Part shown: positions 1-13,400 of the stretch, in pieces
Position numbering within the stretch: the stretch's first letter is position 1
Layout: each line of letters begins with the position of its first letter
Assembly (NCBI GenBank): GCA_048772705.1
Contig: JBLWGC010000180.1
Location: 62,001-126,000, forward strand
Source of the DNA: Leidyana gryllorum EB-2025a
Taxonomy: Eukaryota > Apicomplexa
Direction: 5' to 3'
DNA: 64,000 nt
The notes under the pieces: generated by a model
Told to the model about the DNA's origin: nothing
What the model saw: the letters and a program-made list of their open reading frames with translations, nothing else
Databases searched by the model: none
Position numbers and translations under genes: made by a program

Positions 1-426
1 TGTTTAGCGAATTACCTTCTGGATGGAGGTTGGGGCGGAGTGGGTCCAGGATTGGATGTTGAGGCTGCTCGGCCTCTGAGCTCGCAGGATGCCTTCATGT
101 TGAACTATCTATTGATGGAATTCCGGACAGAGAAGTTTGTTGGAGATGGTAGAGACGTGTTCCCTGGTGCAGTCTTGACTATTGTGCAACGGCTGCAGTC
201 CAAGCGCACTCCGCTGTGCGAAGCCATCTTGGTGGGGAACCGTCAAAACTTGAAGGAACTTTATTGTCGCTGGTTGCTCGCTGTTGGGCTGCCCGGTCAA
301 GGGGTCAGAAGTTGTGCCCTGCGGGAAAGATTGAAGAGTGATCTGGAGATTCACGGCTCCGGTCTCGTGATGGATCTGACCGACGAAGAGCGAATGAAAA
401 TGAAACAATATATCGGACAGAGGTGA
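1..426 (+). CDS. 3' part of an unknown protein (partial)
   Basis: The frame is open from base 1, so the gene begins to the left of the window. The 141 visible residues are mixed helical-looking sequence without a motif I recognise; they end in an acidic/Met-rich stretch (TDEERMKMKQYIGQR). The end is ambiguous. A TGA at 424-426 stops the frame, but it lies inside a perfect donor (AG|GTGAGT at 423). Splicing 423-458 (36 nt, ending CTCAG) would keep the frame open to a TGA at 589-591. That longer form would overlap the last codons of the convergent U2AF35 gene by about 20 bp. Function unknown. Confidence 0.55.
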   Translation, partial: CLANYLLDGGWGGVGPGLDVEAARPLSSQDAFMLNYLLMEFRTEKFVGDGRDVFPGAVLTIVQRLQSKRTPLCEAILVGNRQNLKELYCRWLLAVGLPGQGVRSCALRERLKSDLEIHGSGLVMDLTDEERMKMKQYIGQR

Positions 427-570
427 GTAAAGTCAGATTTCTGTGGAGTTGTGCTCAGGCGCCACGATGCGAAAGAGGGAGACCCTAGTATATGCCTGGC
501 TATCTACTTCTTGCGATATGGCACTTTCAAGTCTCCAAGCTCTGGTTTGGATCGATTATCGGTTCTATTT

Positions 571-1708
571 TTAGGCTGCACCAATTCCTGACTCCTCGTT
601 CCACTGACGAATAATATATGAATGATTATGCAATTGACCCGGGTGAACCAAACCACTCACCTGAGCGATCATGGCTCTCCGCTCCTCAGAATCTGTCCTC
701 TCATGTCTCCTTGGGGGAGGAGGTGGGCCGTCGTCTTCATAAACTCGATCCTCTGACCGTCGTCGGTCATCTCGCCCCCCCCGATCTGCAGACCGCCGGT
801 ACCCTCCACTGTTACCACTCCACTCACAGTTGTTATCACGGGGACGCTTTCGTACTCGTTCGTAATCATTGCTCCTCCATCGATCTCGCGGGGGTGCGTC
901 ACGTGTCGACCTATGGGTAGTATCGTCGTACATAAACACCCGATGAGAAGAGAGAGTTCCTTACCGCCCCTCCAACTCCTTGACTCTATTCACGTTGTAG
1001 TTAGGATGCGTTTCGTACATCCGACGCATCAACTTCCGACGCAGTGATCGCGGAATGTGCTTCAGATGCATGAAATTGCAGTAACCACCACCTGAAGAAG
1101 TAGTCTCACATTTGCTGAGTAGTGAGCTTACGCGTGCATTGACCATCAACAAACTGTCGGCAACGAGCTTCCCGAAAGTCAGTCACAGGAGAGAACTCGG
1201 CCTCAATGAGCCGTCCCGAGTAGAATCGGCCGCTCAAGCGCCGTATAGCCACCTCAGCGTCTTCCTCGTTACAATACTTGACATAAGTATTTCCTATCAT
1301 GTGGTCGCCTGAACGGACATTACACCACCGAACGGCGACTGCATTTCTTTTACCTATGTTGTCTACAACCACAGCCTCTTCAATTTCACCGAACTTTGCC
1401 AACTCATCGAATACCTCCTCAAAGAAGGCTTCGAAATGGTCTTGCGCTCCGTCCGCAACTTCATCGTCCACGTCTTGCCCTTCAGCAATTGCCAGCGCCA
1501 CCGGAGGATTTTGATACAAGTGACGCAATATCAGCGTTTGGCCGCTAGTAGGCTTATAGTGAGTTCTTGAGCATTGGTCTCCATGCCGGCAGGCACCAAT
1601 CTTCCAGTAGAAAGGACAATTTACCCTGAACGCAGCATTATAGTACCTCCCTGTTGTTACCTACCTGTCCTCTTCAGTACCGATGATGCGAGCGAAGTGC
1701 TCAGCCAT
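571..1708 (-). CDS. U2AF1: U2AF small subunit (U2AF35)
   Basis: Small subunit of the U2 auxiliary factor, which recognises the AG at the 3' splice site. Exons on the minus strand are 1708-1665, 1625-1354, 1308-1132, 1091-965, 910-661 and 603-571, with introns of 39-57 nt. The protein starts MAEHFARIIGTEEDR. It then has the first CCCH finger (VNCPFYWKIGACRHGDQCS), the UHM/RRM with the GNTYVKY strand, the SPVTDFREARCRQ linker and the second CCCH finger (GQCTRGGYCNFMHLK). It ends in an Arg/Asp-rich tail. This order is diagnostic of U2AF35. Each splice phase closes exactly at a conserved family position, which supports the model. The ATG is 44 bp from the divergent gene at 1753. Confidence 0.96.
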
Positions 1709-1752
1709 TCCCAAAAGGTAAAAAAATCCGCTCACTGCATGCTCCTTGTACA
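1709..1752. promoter_or_regulatory. putative bidirectional promoter spacer, 44 bp
   Basis: This is all the DNA between the ATGs of U2AF35 (-) and the coiled-coil gene (+), so both promoters must lie here or inside coding sequence. I see no TATA-like box. The call rests on geometry only. Confidence 0.3.
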
Positions 1753-4204
1753 ATGACGGTGTTGGATGCTTCCACATATGGAGATGTCATTCGCTCAGCA
1801 GACTCTCTTATAACCCTTATCACGCACCAGAATACGTTCCTGCGGGAAACACAATTAGAGGCCCATCCAATAGCCTTACGTACCGAATTACCGATTGCCA
1901 TTCACGCGACTAATCAGCATGTACCCATCCTGGCTCCTCAGGTGTGAGCTCAGAACTTTCTTGTGACCCTCTGTACTCTGCAGGCCTTCTTGCGACCTCA
2001 CTGCGGTTGTCGTCTCAAGACAGCGTACAACGGGGAAAGCCAGGCAGTCGGCGCCGCTGTCGCTGAATTCGAGTCGAACCTGAGAGAGAAAGAGGTGGAG
2101 ATTGCTTCTCTTCGCTCTGGATGTGAGGCTCTGGAAAGAGAGTTGTCGCTCGTAAGTGGAAGACTTGGTGACAGTGACATGAACCTAGGCGAATAAACGT
2201 ATGGAGACGACTGCTGCCGAGCTCCGCCTTGCTGATTTGAAGCGACAACAACTGGAGAGCCAGGCTCCGCCGGGTGTTGAGGTGCACAAATACGAAGAGG
2301 CGCTTGACACAATCAAAAAGTTGCAATCTGAATTGAAGTTGATCACTGCGAAGGCGGAACAGCCACCCAAGTCGACTACCCCCCATGTGGAGGCGAAGAG
2401 CACTAAAGCATCTCCACCTCCGCCAAACTTGAAACTGCAAGAGAACAATAACCAGCCAGAGCTATCTCGCTTAAGGGACGACTTGAGACAGGCGCAGGCT
2501 GAGCTGGCGGCTATGGATGAGATCAGGATGCAGGAGAAGCAGTTGTATACCGCAGCATTGGAAGAGAAAGAGGCCATGCTGGATGCCCGAATATTTGGTA
2601 CAAGAAATGAATTAATTGAGCTGGAGCAGCAATTAATGAAAGCAAAGGAAATATGTCATCGTATATATAATGACATGCCGACGGACCTTCGCAAAAACTT
2701 GAGCATATCAGATAATCTCCGAGACATCGAACATGACCTGATGAGTATTGAAACCTTGATCCAAAGATTGGCTCGTCGCACTTTTATTCCTACCCCGTCT
2801 GCAGAGCTAAAGTGCTTCTCCTCTCCCCAACCCATCACTCCTCCACCAGACCGGTCGGGTGAGGATCTTACGAAGAAGTCTTCACCACCTCCCACATCCA
2901 CTAGTCAACCAAAAACATCAGCCTCTAGCCTGAAAGAAAGCTCTCCTAAGAAGATCCGTACCAACTCAACATCAGAGTCCACCCGTACCATCAAGAAGGC
3001 AAACTCATCAAAATCAGTCAATGCCGTCTCCAAGAGGAAATCAAGCCTGAAAACTTCGAATGGTGAATCGTCTTCTGCCCCTCCTCTAAAGAGGAAAGTG
3101 GGGACTCCTCCGGAAAAAGCAAATCCTGGCGTGGTCAAAGAACCAGGCGACAGTAGCGATGCCAAGCCCAAGACCAAAAAGAAGTCGTCTGCTGGCAAAC
3201 AACTTACAGACCATCCTGCCGACAAGACAATCGAAGATGTTACAGGTGATCAAGCGGTCAAAGGTGATAGTTGGTTAGCTATGATAAGCGACATGTTGAT
3301 CCCTTCCGCTCTATCACGACCATCGCAACCCAACACTGACCTTCCACAAGACACGAGTAGTACTTCTCAGATCGCACCCCATGTTTCACCTCGGGCACAT
3401 CATCAGCTAGTCAATGAGATCCCAAGGGCTCCGCTGCCCTCACCACAGGTTGACGTAGCTGCCAAGCCATTGACACCGGAATCGAGAAGTCAGAAATCGA
3501 CCAACGGTAGTGTGGCCATCAAGAAGTCGACCAAAGCGCCTCTCAAGAAAGTGAAGACCCCCAAAACGAAGCGTCCGGTGGGGCCCGCAGATAGCCAACC
3601 ATCATCGAAGTCGATAGCGGATGAGCAAGAAGGTTCCTTGGCGCAACCTCTACTGGAACAGGATGCCCAAGGAACTGAATCAGCAGTTAATCAGACACTG
3701 ATACACTCTGAAAAGAAGGTACGGGACACGGCGGTGCCGTCGCCCGAAGGGAAACTTGATCCCAAAGGACGAAAGGACCAGGCTGTAGCTCCACAGCCTC
3801 ACGTGGCTGACGAAATTCCCGAGCGGAGTATGAGTGGGACGCAAGGGGGATCTCCTCCCAAATCTACTGCCGTCGAGGAAGGTGCCTCAAGTGCTCAACA
3901 AGCACCTGAAGCGTCGTCTCAGGACGCCCCACCAGGCGCAGAACCGAACAAGCAGCTGGTGAAACACCGAAGGAGTGTCTCAGGCAAGCCCTTGGCGAAG
4001 TCCAGCCTAGAGTCATCCAAAGTGCCATCTGCCTCCCCGAAAGTCAAGCAAAAAATGGGCAGAACGGATGACACCTTCAGCACAAATGACACCACAACAC
4101 CAATAGTCCAGAAAGCATCTCCAAGCCCGCCCCCCAAACAACGGGGACCAAAGTCATTCGAAGACGAGCAAAACCTGGACTACGTCCTCGATTGGCTTTG
4201 GTGA
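1753..4204 (+). CDS. coiled-coil protein with long disordered Ser/Pro/Lys-rich tail
   Basis: Exons are 1753-1941, 1984-2151 and 2189-4204, with introns of 42 and 37 nt, both in phase 0; about 790 residues. After a short N-terminal region, residues about 80-260 are heptad-like (EKEVEIASLRSGCEALEREL, then a long Glu/Gln/Leu-rich stretch), predicted coiled coil. The remaining about 500 residues are low complexity, rich in Ser, Pro, Lys and Thr, with many KKSS and PPKS patches, hence probably disordered and phosphorylated. It ends LDYVLDWLW. I recognise no enzymatic or binding domain. A cytoskeletal or nuclear scaffold would fit, but that is a guess. Confidence 0.75.
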
Positions 4205-4477
4205 GGGGCAGTGAGGTAGGAGTCCTTGGAACAAAGTCACGTACAGTTGGGACAATAGCCATATTCCACGTCTGTGTTAGTCGTATCACGATCCCAACTC
4301 AACCAAAAAGGGGCAATTGCTCAATGAGGAGATGGTTTGGCTGTGTTTGAGATCAAGTTATAGAGTCATTGAACAATGCCTTGAGTGGTCTGACACAACA
4401 AAGGAGGCAATGTTCAGATTAAAAGGGAACATCATTGAAGTAACACACAAATTCTATCTTGAAAGTCACGTAATCTC

Positions 4478-7400
4478 TCAAACAGAGGCCGTCGTGGCCA
4501 TCGTCATCGTTGCTTGCCGACTCGGGCCAGCGGTGGATGTGCGGGATGTACTCGAAGCAGTGGTGGTCGGTGTCATCTCGCCAGTGGAGGTCTTCTCACT
4601 CATGGAAAATGTGGGTTGACGAGTGGGGATGTAAGTGGTGGATTGAGTTATAGTGGTGTCTTCCGTAGTCTCTGCACCACTGTATTCCGTTTCATCCGTT
4701 GAAACAGTACGGGTGTTCTGGGTGCTACCAGCCCCCGTTATGGTAACCTCTGGGTCCGTTACAACAGTCTCCGTTCCTTGCGGTTGTAGAGTGGTAGCCT
4801 CCAAGACTGTAGTCTCAGTCACCGAGATCTGAGTACTGTCAGCATCCGTAACCGACACTTCTGGCTCTGTCACTGTTGTCTCGCTCGCCTGAGGCTCAGC
4901 TGTAGTCTTTTCCTCCGAGGCGATGGTAGTGTCAGCGGCACTTGTACTCTCGATGGGGCTGGATACCGCTGTCGTCTCACCAAATAGGGTAGTTTCCGTC
5001 GCTGCTGTCGATCCAAGTTCTGCGGTAGTCTCGGGGAAGCTGGTGGCCTCAGGTTCGGTCACCACAGTCTCAGTGCCTTGGGGCTCGACTGTTGTCGTCT
5101 CGCCGTTGGTGATTGTTCCTGACATCGTGGCATCAGACGGAGAAAGAGTCTCGGGAGCAGTGGTTTCGCCAGCTGAAGTTGTCTCGGCAGCTGAAGTTGA
5201 TTCACCAGGAGCAGTAGTCTCGGCAGCGGGAGTTGATTCAGCCGGAGCGGTGGTCTCGGCAGCTGAAGTTGATTCAGCCGGAGCGGTGGTCTCGGCAGCT
5301 GGAGTTGATTCACCAGGAGCGGTAGTTTCGGCAGCTGAAGTTGATTCACCAGGAGCTGTGGTTTCGCCCGCGGAGGTGGTTTCACCCGGACCAGTGGTCT
5401 CGCCAGCGGAAGTGGATTCACCAGGAGCAGTGGTCTCGCCAGCGGAGGTCGATTCACCCGGAGCAGTGGTTTCAGCAGCTGAAGTTGATTCACCAGGAGC
5501 TGTGGTTTCGCCCGCGGAGGTGGCTTCACCCGGACCAGTCGTCTCGCCAGCTGAGGTTGATTCACCAGGAGCAGTGGTCTCGGGCTCGGTCAAGGCACTT
5601 TCACTTCCTTGAGGCTCAACGGTGGTCGTCTCCCCCTCTGTACTGCCGTTCGACATGGTAGAGTCACCAGGAGCCGTGGTCTCGCCTCCCGAGGTTGATT
5701 CAGCAGGACCAGTGGTCTCGCCTGCCGAGGTAGATTCACCAGAAGCACTGGTTTCGCCCACAGTGGTTTCTGGTTGAGTCACTACGCTTTCAGTTCCTTG
5801 AGGCTCCACAGTTGTCGTCTCAGGCTCTGTAGTCTGGCCCGAAATGGTTGTCTCGCCAGGAACGGTAGATTCACCAGGAGGAGTGGTTTCGCCTTCCGAA
5901 GTTGATTCAGCAGGACCAGTGGTTTCGCCTGCCGAGGTAGATTCACCAGGAGCAGTGGTCTCGCCTTCCGAAGTCGATTCACCAGGAGCAGTGGTCTCGC
6001 CTCCCGAGGTTGATTCACCAGGAGCAGTGGTCTCGCCTTCCGAGGTAGATTCACCAGGAGCAGTGGTCTCGCCTTCCGAAGTCGATTCACCAGGAGCAGT
6101 GGTCTCGCCCACAGTGGTCTCTGGTTGAGTCACTACGCTTTCAGTTCCTTGAGGCTCCACAGTTGTCGTCTCAGGCTCTGTAGTCGGGCCCGACATGGTT
6201 GTCTCGCCAGAAACGGTAGATTCACCAGGAGCGGTGGTCTCTCCACCTGAGGTTGATTCACCAAGAGCAGTAGTCTCGCCGGCCATGGTGGTCTCACCAG
6301 GAGCAGTGGTCTCGCCTGCCGAGGTTGATTCACCAAGAGCAGTAGTCTCGCCGGACATGGTGGTCTCACCAGGAGCAGTGGTCTCTGGTTCAGTCACCAC
6401 GCTTTCAGTTCCTTGAGGCTCCACAGTGGTTGTCTCGTGCTCTGTAGTCTCGCCGGAAATGGTGGTTTCACCCGGAGCGCTGGTCTCGCCGGAAATGGTA
6501 GATTCACCAGGAGCAGTGGTTTCGCCCACAGTGGTCTCTGGTTGAGTCCCTACGCTTTCAGTTCCTTGAGGCTCCACAGTTGTCGTCTCAGGCTCTGTAG
6601 TCGGGCCCGACATGGTTGTCTCGCCAGAAACGGTAGATTCACCAGGAGCGGTGGTCTCTCCAGCTGAGGTTGATTCACCAAGAGCAGTAGTCTCGCCGGA
6701 CATGGTGGTCTCACCAGGAGCAGTGGTCTCTGGTTCAGTCACCACGCTTTCAGTTCCTTGAGGCTCCACAGTGGTTGTCTCGTGCTCTGTAGTCTCGCCG
6801 GACATGGTGGTTTCACCCGGAGCGCTGGTCTCGCCGGAAATGGTAGATTCACCAGGAGCGGTGGTCTCGCCGGAGATGGTAGATTCACCAGGAGCAGTGC
6901 TCTCGCCCGGCATAGTGGTCTCACCAGGAGCAGTGGTCTCTGGTTCAGTCATCACGCTTTCAGTTCCTTGAGGCTCTACAGTGGTTGTCTCGGGCTCTGT
7001 CGTCTCACCCAACATGGTAGATTCACCAGGAGCGGTGATCTCGCCGGAGATGGTAGATTCACCAGGAGCAGTGGTCTCGCCCGACATGGTGGTCTCGCCC
7101 GACATGGTGGTCTCGCCCGACATGGTGGTCTCGCCCGACATGGTGGTCTCACCAGGAGCAGTTGTCTCACCAGGAGCAGTGGTCTCTGGTTCAGTCACTA
7201 CGCTCTCTGTTCCTTGAGGCTCCACAGTGGTCGTCGCGGCCTCTGTAGTCTCGCCGGAGATGGTAGACTCACCAGGAGCGGTGGTCTCGCCGGAGATGGT
7301 AGATTCACCAGGAGCAGTGGTGTCGCCCGACATGGTGGTCTCACCAGGAGCAGTGGTCTCACCGGAAACAGTGGTCTCACCCACAGTCGTCTCTGGTTCA

Positions 7401-10400
7401 GTCACTACGCTGTCAGTTCCTTGAGGCTCCACAGTGGTCGTCTCGGGCTCTGTAGTCTCGCCCGACATGGTAGATTCACCAGGAGCGGTGGTCTCGCCGG
7501 AGATGGTAGACTCACCAGGAGCAGTGTTCTCGCCCGACATGGTAGATTCACCAGGAGCGGTGGTCTCGCCGGAGATGGTAGATTCACCAGGAGCAGTGGT
7601 CTCGCCGGAGATGGTAGACTCACCAGGAGCAGTGTTCTCGCCGGAGATGGTCGACTCACCAGGAGCAGTGGTCTCGCCGGAGATGGTAGACTCACCAGGA
7701 GTAGTGGTCTCACCGGAAACGGTAGATTCACCAGGAGCAGTGGTCTCATCCACAGTGGTCTCTGGTTCAGTCACTACGCTCTCTGTCCCTTGAGGCTCTA
7801 CAGTGGTCGTCTCAGGCTCCGTAGTCTCGCCCGATATGGTAGATTCACCAGGAGCGGTGGTCTCGCCGGAGAGTGTTGATTCACCAGGAGCAGTGGTCTC
7901 GCCCGACACGGTGGTCTCACCAGGAGCAGTGGTCTCACCGGAAACGGTAGATTCACCAGGAGCAGTGGTCTCGCCCGACACGGTGGTCTCACCAGGAGCA
8001 GTGGTCTCACCCACAGTGGTCTCTGGTTCAGTCACTACGCTCTCTGTTCCCTGAGGCTCCACAGTGGTCGTCTCGAGCTCCGTAGTCTCGCCCGACATGG
8101 TAGATTCACCAGGAGCGGTGGTCTCGCCAGAGACTGTAGATTCACCAGGAGCAGTGGTGTCGCCGGAGATGGTAGATTCACCAGGAGCGGTGGTCTCGCC
8201 AGAGACGGTAGATTCACCAGGAGCAGTGGTGTCGCCGGAGATGGTAGATTCACCAGGAGCAGTGGTGTCGCCGGAGATGGTAGATTCACCAGGAGCGGTG
8301 GTCTCGCCGGAGACGGTAGACTCACCAGGAGCAGTGGTCTCGCCCACAGTGGTCTCTGGTTCAGTCACTACGCTGTCAGTTCCTTGAGGCTCCACAGTGG
8401 TTGTCTCGGGCTCAGTAGTATCGCCCGACATAGTAGATTCACCAGGAGCAGTGGTCTCGCCTGAGATGGTAGATTCACCAGGAGCAGTGGTCTCGCCGGA
8501 GAGGGTAGATTCACCAGGAGCAGTGGTCTCGCCCGACACGGTGGTCTCTCCAGGAGCAGTGGTCTCATCGGAAACGGTAGATTCACCAGGAGCAGTGGTC
8601 TCAGCCACAGTGGTCTCAGCCACAGTGGTCTCTGGTTCAGTCACTACGCTCTCTGTCCCTTGAGGCTCTACAGTGGTCGTCTCGGGCTCCGTAGTCTCGC
8701 CCGATATGGTAGATTCACCAGGAGCGGTGGTCTCGCCGGAGAGTGTTGATTCACCAGGAGCAGTGGTCTCGCCCGACACGGTGGTCTCACCAGGAGCGGT
8801 GGTCTCGCCGGAGAGTGTTGATTCACCAGGAGCAGTGGTCTCGCCCGACACGGTGGTCTCACCAGGAGCAGTGGTCTCACCGGAAACGGTAGATTCACCA
8901 GGAGCAGTGGTCTCGCCCGAAACGTTGGTCTCACCAGGAGCAGTGGTCTCACCCACAGTGGTCTCTGGTTCAGTCACTACGCTCTCTGTTCCCTGAGGCT
9001 CCACAGTGGTCGTCTCGGGCTCCGTAGTCTCGCCCGACATGGTAGATTCACCAGGAGCGGTGGTCTCGCCAGAGACTGTAGATTCACCAGGAGCAGTGGT
9101 GTCGCCGGAGATGGTAGATTCACCAGGAGCGGTGGTCTCGCCAGAGACGGTAGATTCGCCAGGAGCAGTGGTGTCGCCGGAGATGGTAGATTCACCAGGA
9201 GCGGTGGTCTCGCCAGAGACGGTAGATTCACCAGGAGCAGTGGTGTCGCCGGAGATGGTAGATTCACCAGGAGCGGTGGTCTCGCCGGAGACGGTAGACT
9301 CACCAGGAGCAGTGGTCTCGCCCACAGTGGTCTCTGGTTCAGTCACTACGCTGTCAGTTCCTTGAGGCTCCACAGTGGTTGTCTCGGGCTCAGTAGTATC
9401 GCCCGACATAGTAGATTCACCAGGAGCAGTGGTCTCGCCTGAGATGGTAGATTCACCAGGAGCAGTGGTCTCGCCGGAGAGGGTAGATTCACCAGGAGCA
9501 GTGGTCTCGCCCGACACGGTGGTCTCTCCAGGAGCAGTGGTCTCATCGGAAACGGTAGATTCACCAGAAGCAGTGGTCTCATCCACAGTGGTCTCTGGTT
9601 CAGTCACTACGCTCTCTGTCCCTTGAGGCTCTACAGTGGTCGTCTCGGGCTCCGTAGTCTCGCCCGATATGGTAGATTCACCAGGAGCCGTGGTCTCGCC
9701 GGAGAGTGTTGATTCACCAGGAGCAGTGGTCTCGCCCGACACGGTGGTCTCACCAGGAGCAGTGGTCTCACCGGAAACGGTAGATTCACCAGGAGCAGTG
9801 GTCTCGCCCGACACGGTGGTCTCACCAGGAGCAGTGGTCTCACCCACAGTGGTCTCTGGTTCAGTCACTACGCTCTCTGTTCCCTGAGGCTCCACAGTGG
9901 TCGTCTCGGGCTCCGTAGTCTCGCCCGACATGGTAGATTCACCAGGAGCGGTGGTCTCGCCAGAGACGGTAGATTCACCAGGAGCAGTGGTGTCGCCGGA
10001 GATGGTAGATTCACCAGGAGCGGTGGTCTCGCCAGAGACGGTAGATTCACCAGGAGCAGTGGTGTCGCCGGAGATGGTAGATTCACCAGGAGCGGTGGTC
10101 TCGCCGGAGACGGTAGACTCACCAGGAGCAGTGGTCTCGCCCACAGTGGTCTCTGGTTCAGTCACTACGCTGTCAGTTCCTTGAGGCTCCACAGTGGTCG
10201 TCTCGGGCTCCGTAGTCTCGCCCGACATGGTAGATTCACCAGGAGCGGTGGTCTCGCCAGAGATGGTAGATTCACCAGGAGCGGTGGTGTCGCCGGAGAT
10301 GGTAGATTCACCAGGAGCGGTGGTCTCGCCAGAGACGGTAGATTCACCAGGAGCAGTGGTGTCGCCGGAGATGGTAGATTCACCAGGAGCGGTGGTCTCG

Positions 10401-13400
10401 CCGGAGACGGTAGACTCACCAGGAGCAGTGGTCTCGCCCACAGTGGTCTCTGGTTCAGTCACTACGCTGTCAGTTCCTTGAGGCTCCACAGTGGTCGTCT
10501 CGGGCTCCGTAGTCTCGCCCGACATGGTAGATTCACCAGGAGCGGTGGTCTCGCCAGAGACGGTAGATTCACCAGGAGCAGTGGTCTCGCCTGAGATGGT
10601 AGACTCACCAGGAGCAGTGGTCTCGCCGGAGAGGGTAGATTCACCAGGAGCAGTGGTCTCGCCCGACACGGTGGTCTCTCCAGGAGCAGTGGTCTCATCG
10701 GAAACGGTAGATTCACCAGGAGCAGTGGTCTCAGCCACAGTGGTCTCTGGTTCAGTCACTACGCTCTCTGTCCCTTGAGGCTCTACAGTGGTCGTCTCGG
10801 GCTCCGTAGTCTCGCCCGATATGGTAGATTCACCAGGAGCGGTGGTCTCGCCGGAGAGTGTTGATTCACCAGGAGCAGTGGTCTCGCCCGACACGGTGGT
10901 CTCACAAGGAGCAGTGGTCTCACCGGAAACGGTAGATTCACCAGGAGCAGTGGTCTCGCCCGACACGGTGGTCTCACCAGGAGCAGTGGTCTCACCCACA
11001 GTGGTCTCTGGTTCAGTCACTACGCTCTCTGTTCCCTGAGGCTCCACAGTGGTCGTCTCGGGCTCCGTAGTCTCGCCCGACATGGTAGATTCACCAGGAG
11101 CGGTGGTCTCGCCAGAGACGGTAGATTCACCAGGAGCAGTGGTGTCGCCGGAGATGGTAGATTCACCAGGAGCGGTGGTCTCGCCAGAGACGGTAGATTC
11201 ACCAGGAGCAGTGGTGTCGCCGGAGATGGTGGATTCACCAGGAGCGGTGGTCTCGCCGGAGACGGTAGACTCACCAGGAGCAGTGGTCTCGCCCACAGTG
11301 GTCTCTGGTTCAGTCACTACGCTGTCAGTTCCTTGAGGCTCCACAGTGGTTGTCTCGGGCTCTGTAGTATCGCCCGACATGGTAGATTCACCAGGAGCGG
11401 TGGTCTCGCCGGAGATGGTAGATTCACCAGGAGCAGTGGTCTCGCCGGAGAGGGTAGACTCACCAGGAGCAGTGGTCTCGCCCGACACGGTGGTCTCACC
11501 AGGAGCAGTGGTCTCACCGGAAACGGTAGATTCACCAGGAGCAGTGGTCTCAGCCACAGTGGTCTCTGGTTCAGTCACTACGCTCTCTGTTCCTTGAGGC
11601 TCCACAGTGGTCGTCTCGGGCTCCGTAGTCTCGCCCGACATGGTAGATTCACCAGGAGCGGTGGTTTCACCCGGCATAGTGGTCTCACCAGAAGCAGTGG
11701 TCTCACCAGAGATGGTGGATTCACCAGGAGCAGTGGTCTCTGGTTCACTCACTACGCTGTCGGTTCCTTGAGGCTCCACAGTGGTGGTGCCAGGCTCGGT
11801 ACTCTCGCCCGACAGGGTGGTCTCACCAGGAGCAGTGGTCTCACCCGAGATGGTGGATTCACCAGGAGCGGTGGTCTCGCCGGAGACGGTAGATTCACCA
11901 GGAGCAGTGGTCTCGCCGGAGAGGGTAGACTCACCAGGAGCAGTGGTCTCAGCCACAGTGGTCTCTGGTTCAGTCACTACGCTCTCTGTTCCTTGAGGCT
12001 CCACAGTGGTCGTCTCGGGCTCCGTAGTCTCGCCCGACATGGTAGATTCACCAGGAGCAGTGGTCTCACCCGAGATGGTGGATTCACCAGGAGCAGTGGT
12101 CTCGCTCGGCATAGTGGTCTCACCAGGAGCAGTGGTCTCTGGTTCAGTCACTACGCTGTCGGTTCCTTGAGGTTCCACAGTGGTGGTGCCAGGCTCGGTA
12201 CTCTCGCCCGACAGGGTGGTCTCACCAGGAGCAGTGGTCTCGCCCGAGATGGTGGATTCACCGGGAGCAGTGGTCTCGCTCGGCATAGTGGTCTCACCAG
12301 GAGCAGTGGTCTCTGGTTCAGTCACTACGCTGTCGGTTCCTTGAGGCTCCACAGTGGTGGTGCCAGGCTCGGTACTCTCGCCCGACAGGGTGGTCTCACC
12401 AGGAGCAGTGGTCTCGCCCGAGATGGTGGTTTCACCAGGAGCAGTGATTTCACCGGAGATGGTAGACTCACCAGGAGCAGTGGTCTCAGGATCAGTCAAT
12501 ACGCTTTCGGTTCCTTGAGGCTCGACGGTTGTCGTCTCAGGCTCTGTAGTCTGGCCCGACATGGTGGTCTCACCAAGCCCTGTGGATTCACCCGGAGCAG
12601 TGGTTTCGCCGGAGATGGTGGATTCCACAGGAGCGGTGATTTCGCCGGAGATGGTAGACTCACCAGGAGCTGTCGTCTCGCCAGCCGAGGTGGATTCACT
12701 AGGAGAAGTGGTTTCGCCCACAGTGGTCTCCGGCTCAGTCACTACGCTTTCAGTCCCTTGAGGCTCGACAGTCGTCGTCTCAGGCTCTGTAGTCGGGCCC
12801 GAAATGGTTGTCTCGCCAGGAGCTGTTGTCTCGCTTGCCGAGGTAGATTCAACAGGAGCAGTGGTTTCGCCGGAAATGCTGGATTCACCGGGAGCAGTGC
12901 TTTCGCCGGGAACGGTAAGCTCGCTAGAGATTGTTGATTCGGTGGCAGCAGTAATCCCGCCAGATATGGTCGATTCGCCAAGACCAGTGGTCTCATCAGA
13001 GATGGTCGACTCCACCGAAGCAGTTGTCTCCGCAGAGCTGGTCGATGCACTCGGCGCGGTGGTTTCGCCCACGGTCGATTCTGGTGTAGTAAGAACACTC
13101 TCAGTTCCCTGAGGCTCCACCGTTGTCGTTTCGGGCTCGATGGAGCCGGTCGAGAGGGTAGATTCCAACGAAGTGGTGGTTTCGTCCGGCATGGCGGAGG
13201 CACCAGAAGCAGTGGTTTCGATGGCAGTGGTTTCGATGGACGTGATTTCCTCCGACAAAGTTGACTCAACAGCCACTGTGGTCTCGATGGAGCGGGTAGC
13301 TTCACCAGACGCGGTGGTCTCGCCAAAAGTGGTAGATCCACCAGGGACGGTAGTCTCCCCCGGCGTCGTAGCTTCCGGTTCCGTTAAGACGCTTTCGGTT

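Noticed and set aside
571-939. A separate Arg-rich gene ending GIGAA on the minus strand.
   Set aside because: It is the last two exons of U2AF35; the in-frame VSGLVHPG stretch is an intron (660-604).
7072-7143. Possible CRISPR-like or satellite array of regular 18-nt copies.
   Set aside because: Copies are direct, without spacers, in frame with the mucin protein (SGETTM x4) and in a eukaryotic gene.
7798-11274. Many long Leu/Pro/Arg-rich minus-strand frames within the repeat array.
   Set aside because: They are shifted frames of the vWA-mucin repeat; their periodicity follows the 36-nt unit and they lack independent starts or domains.
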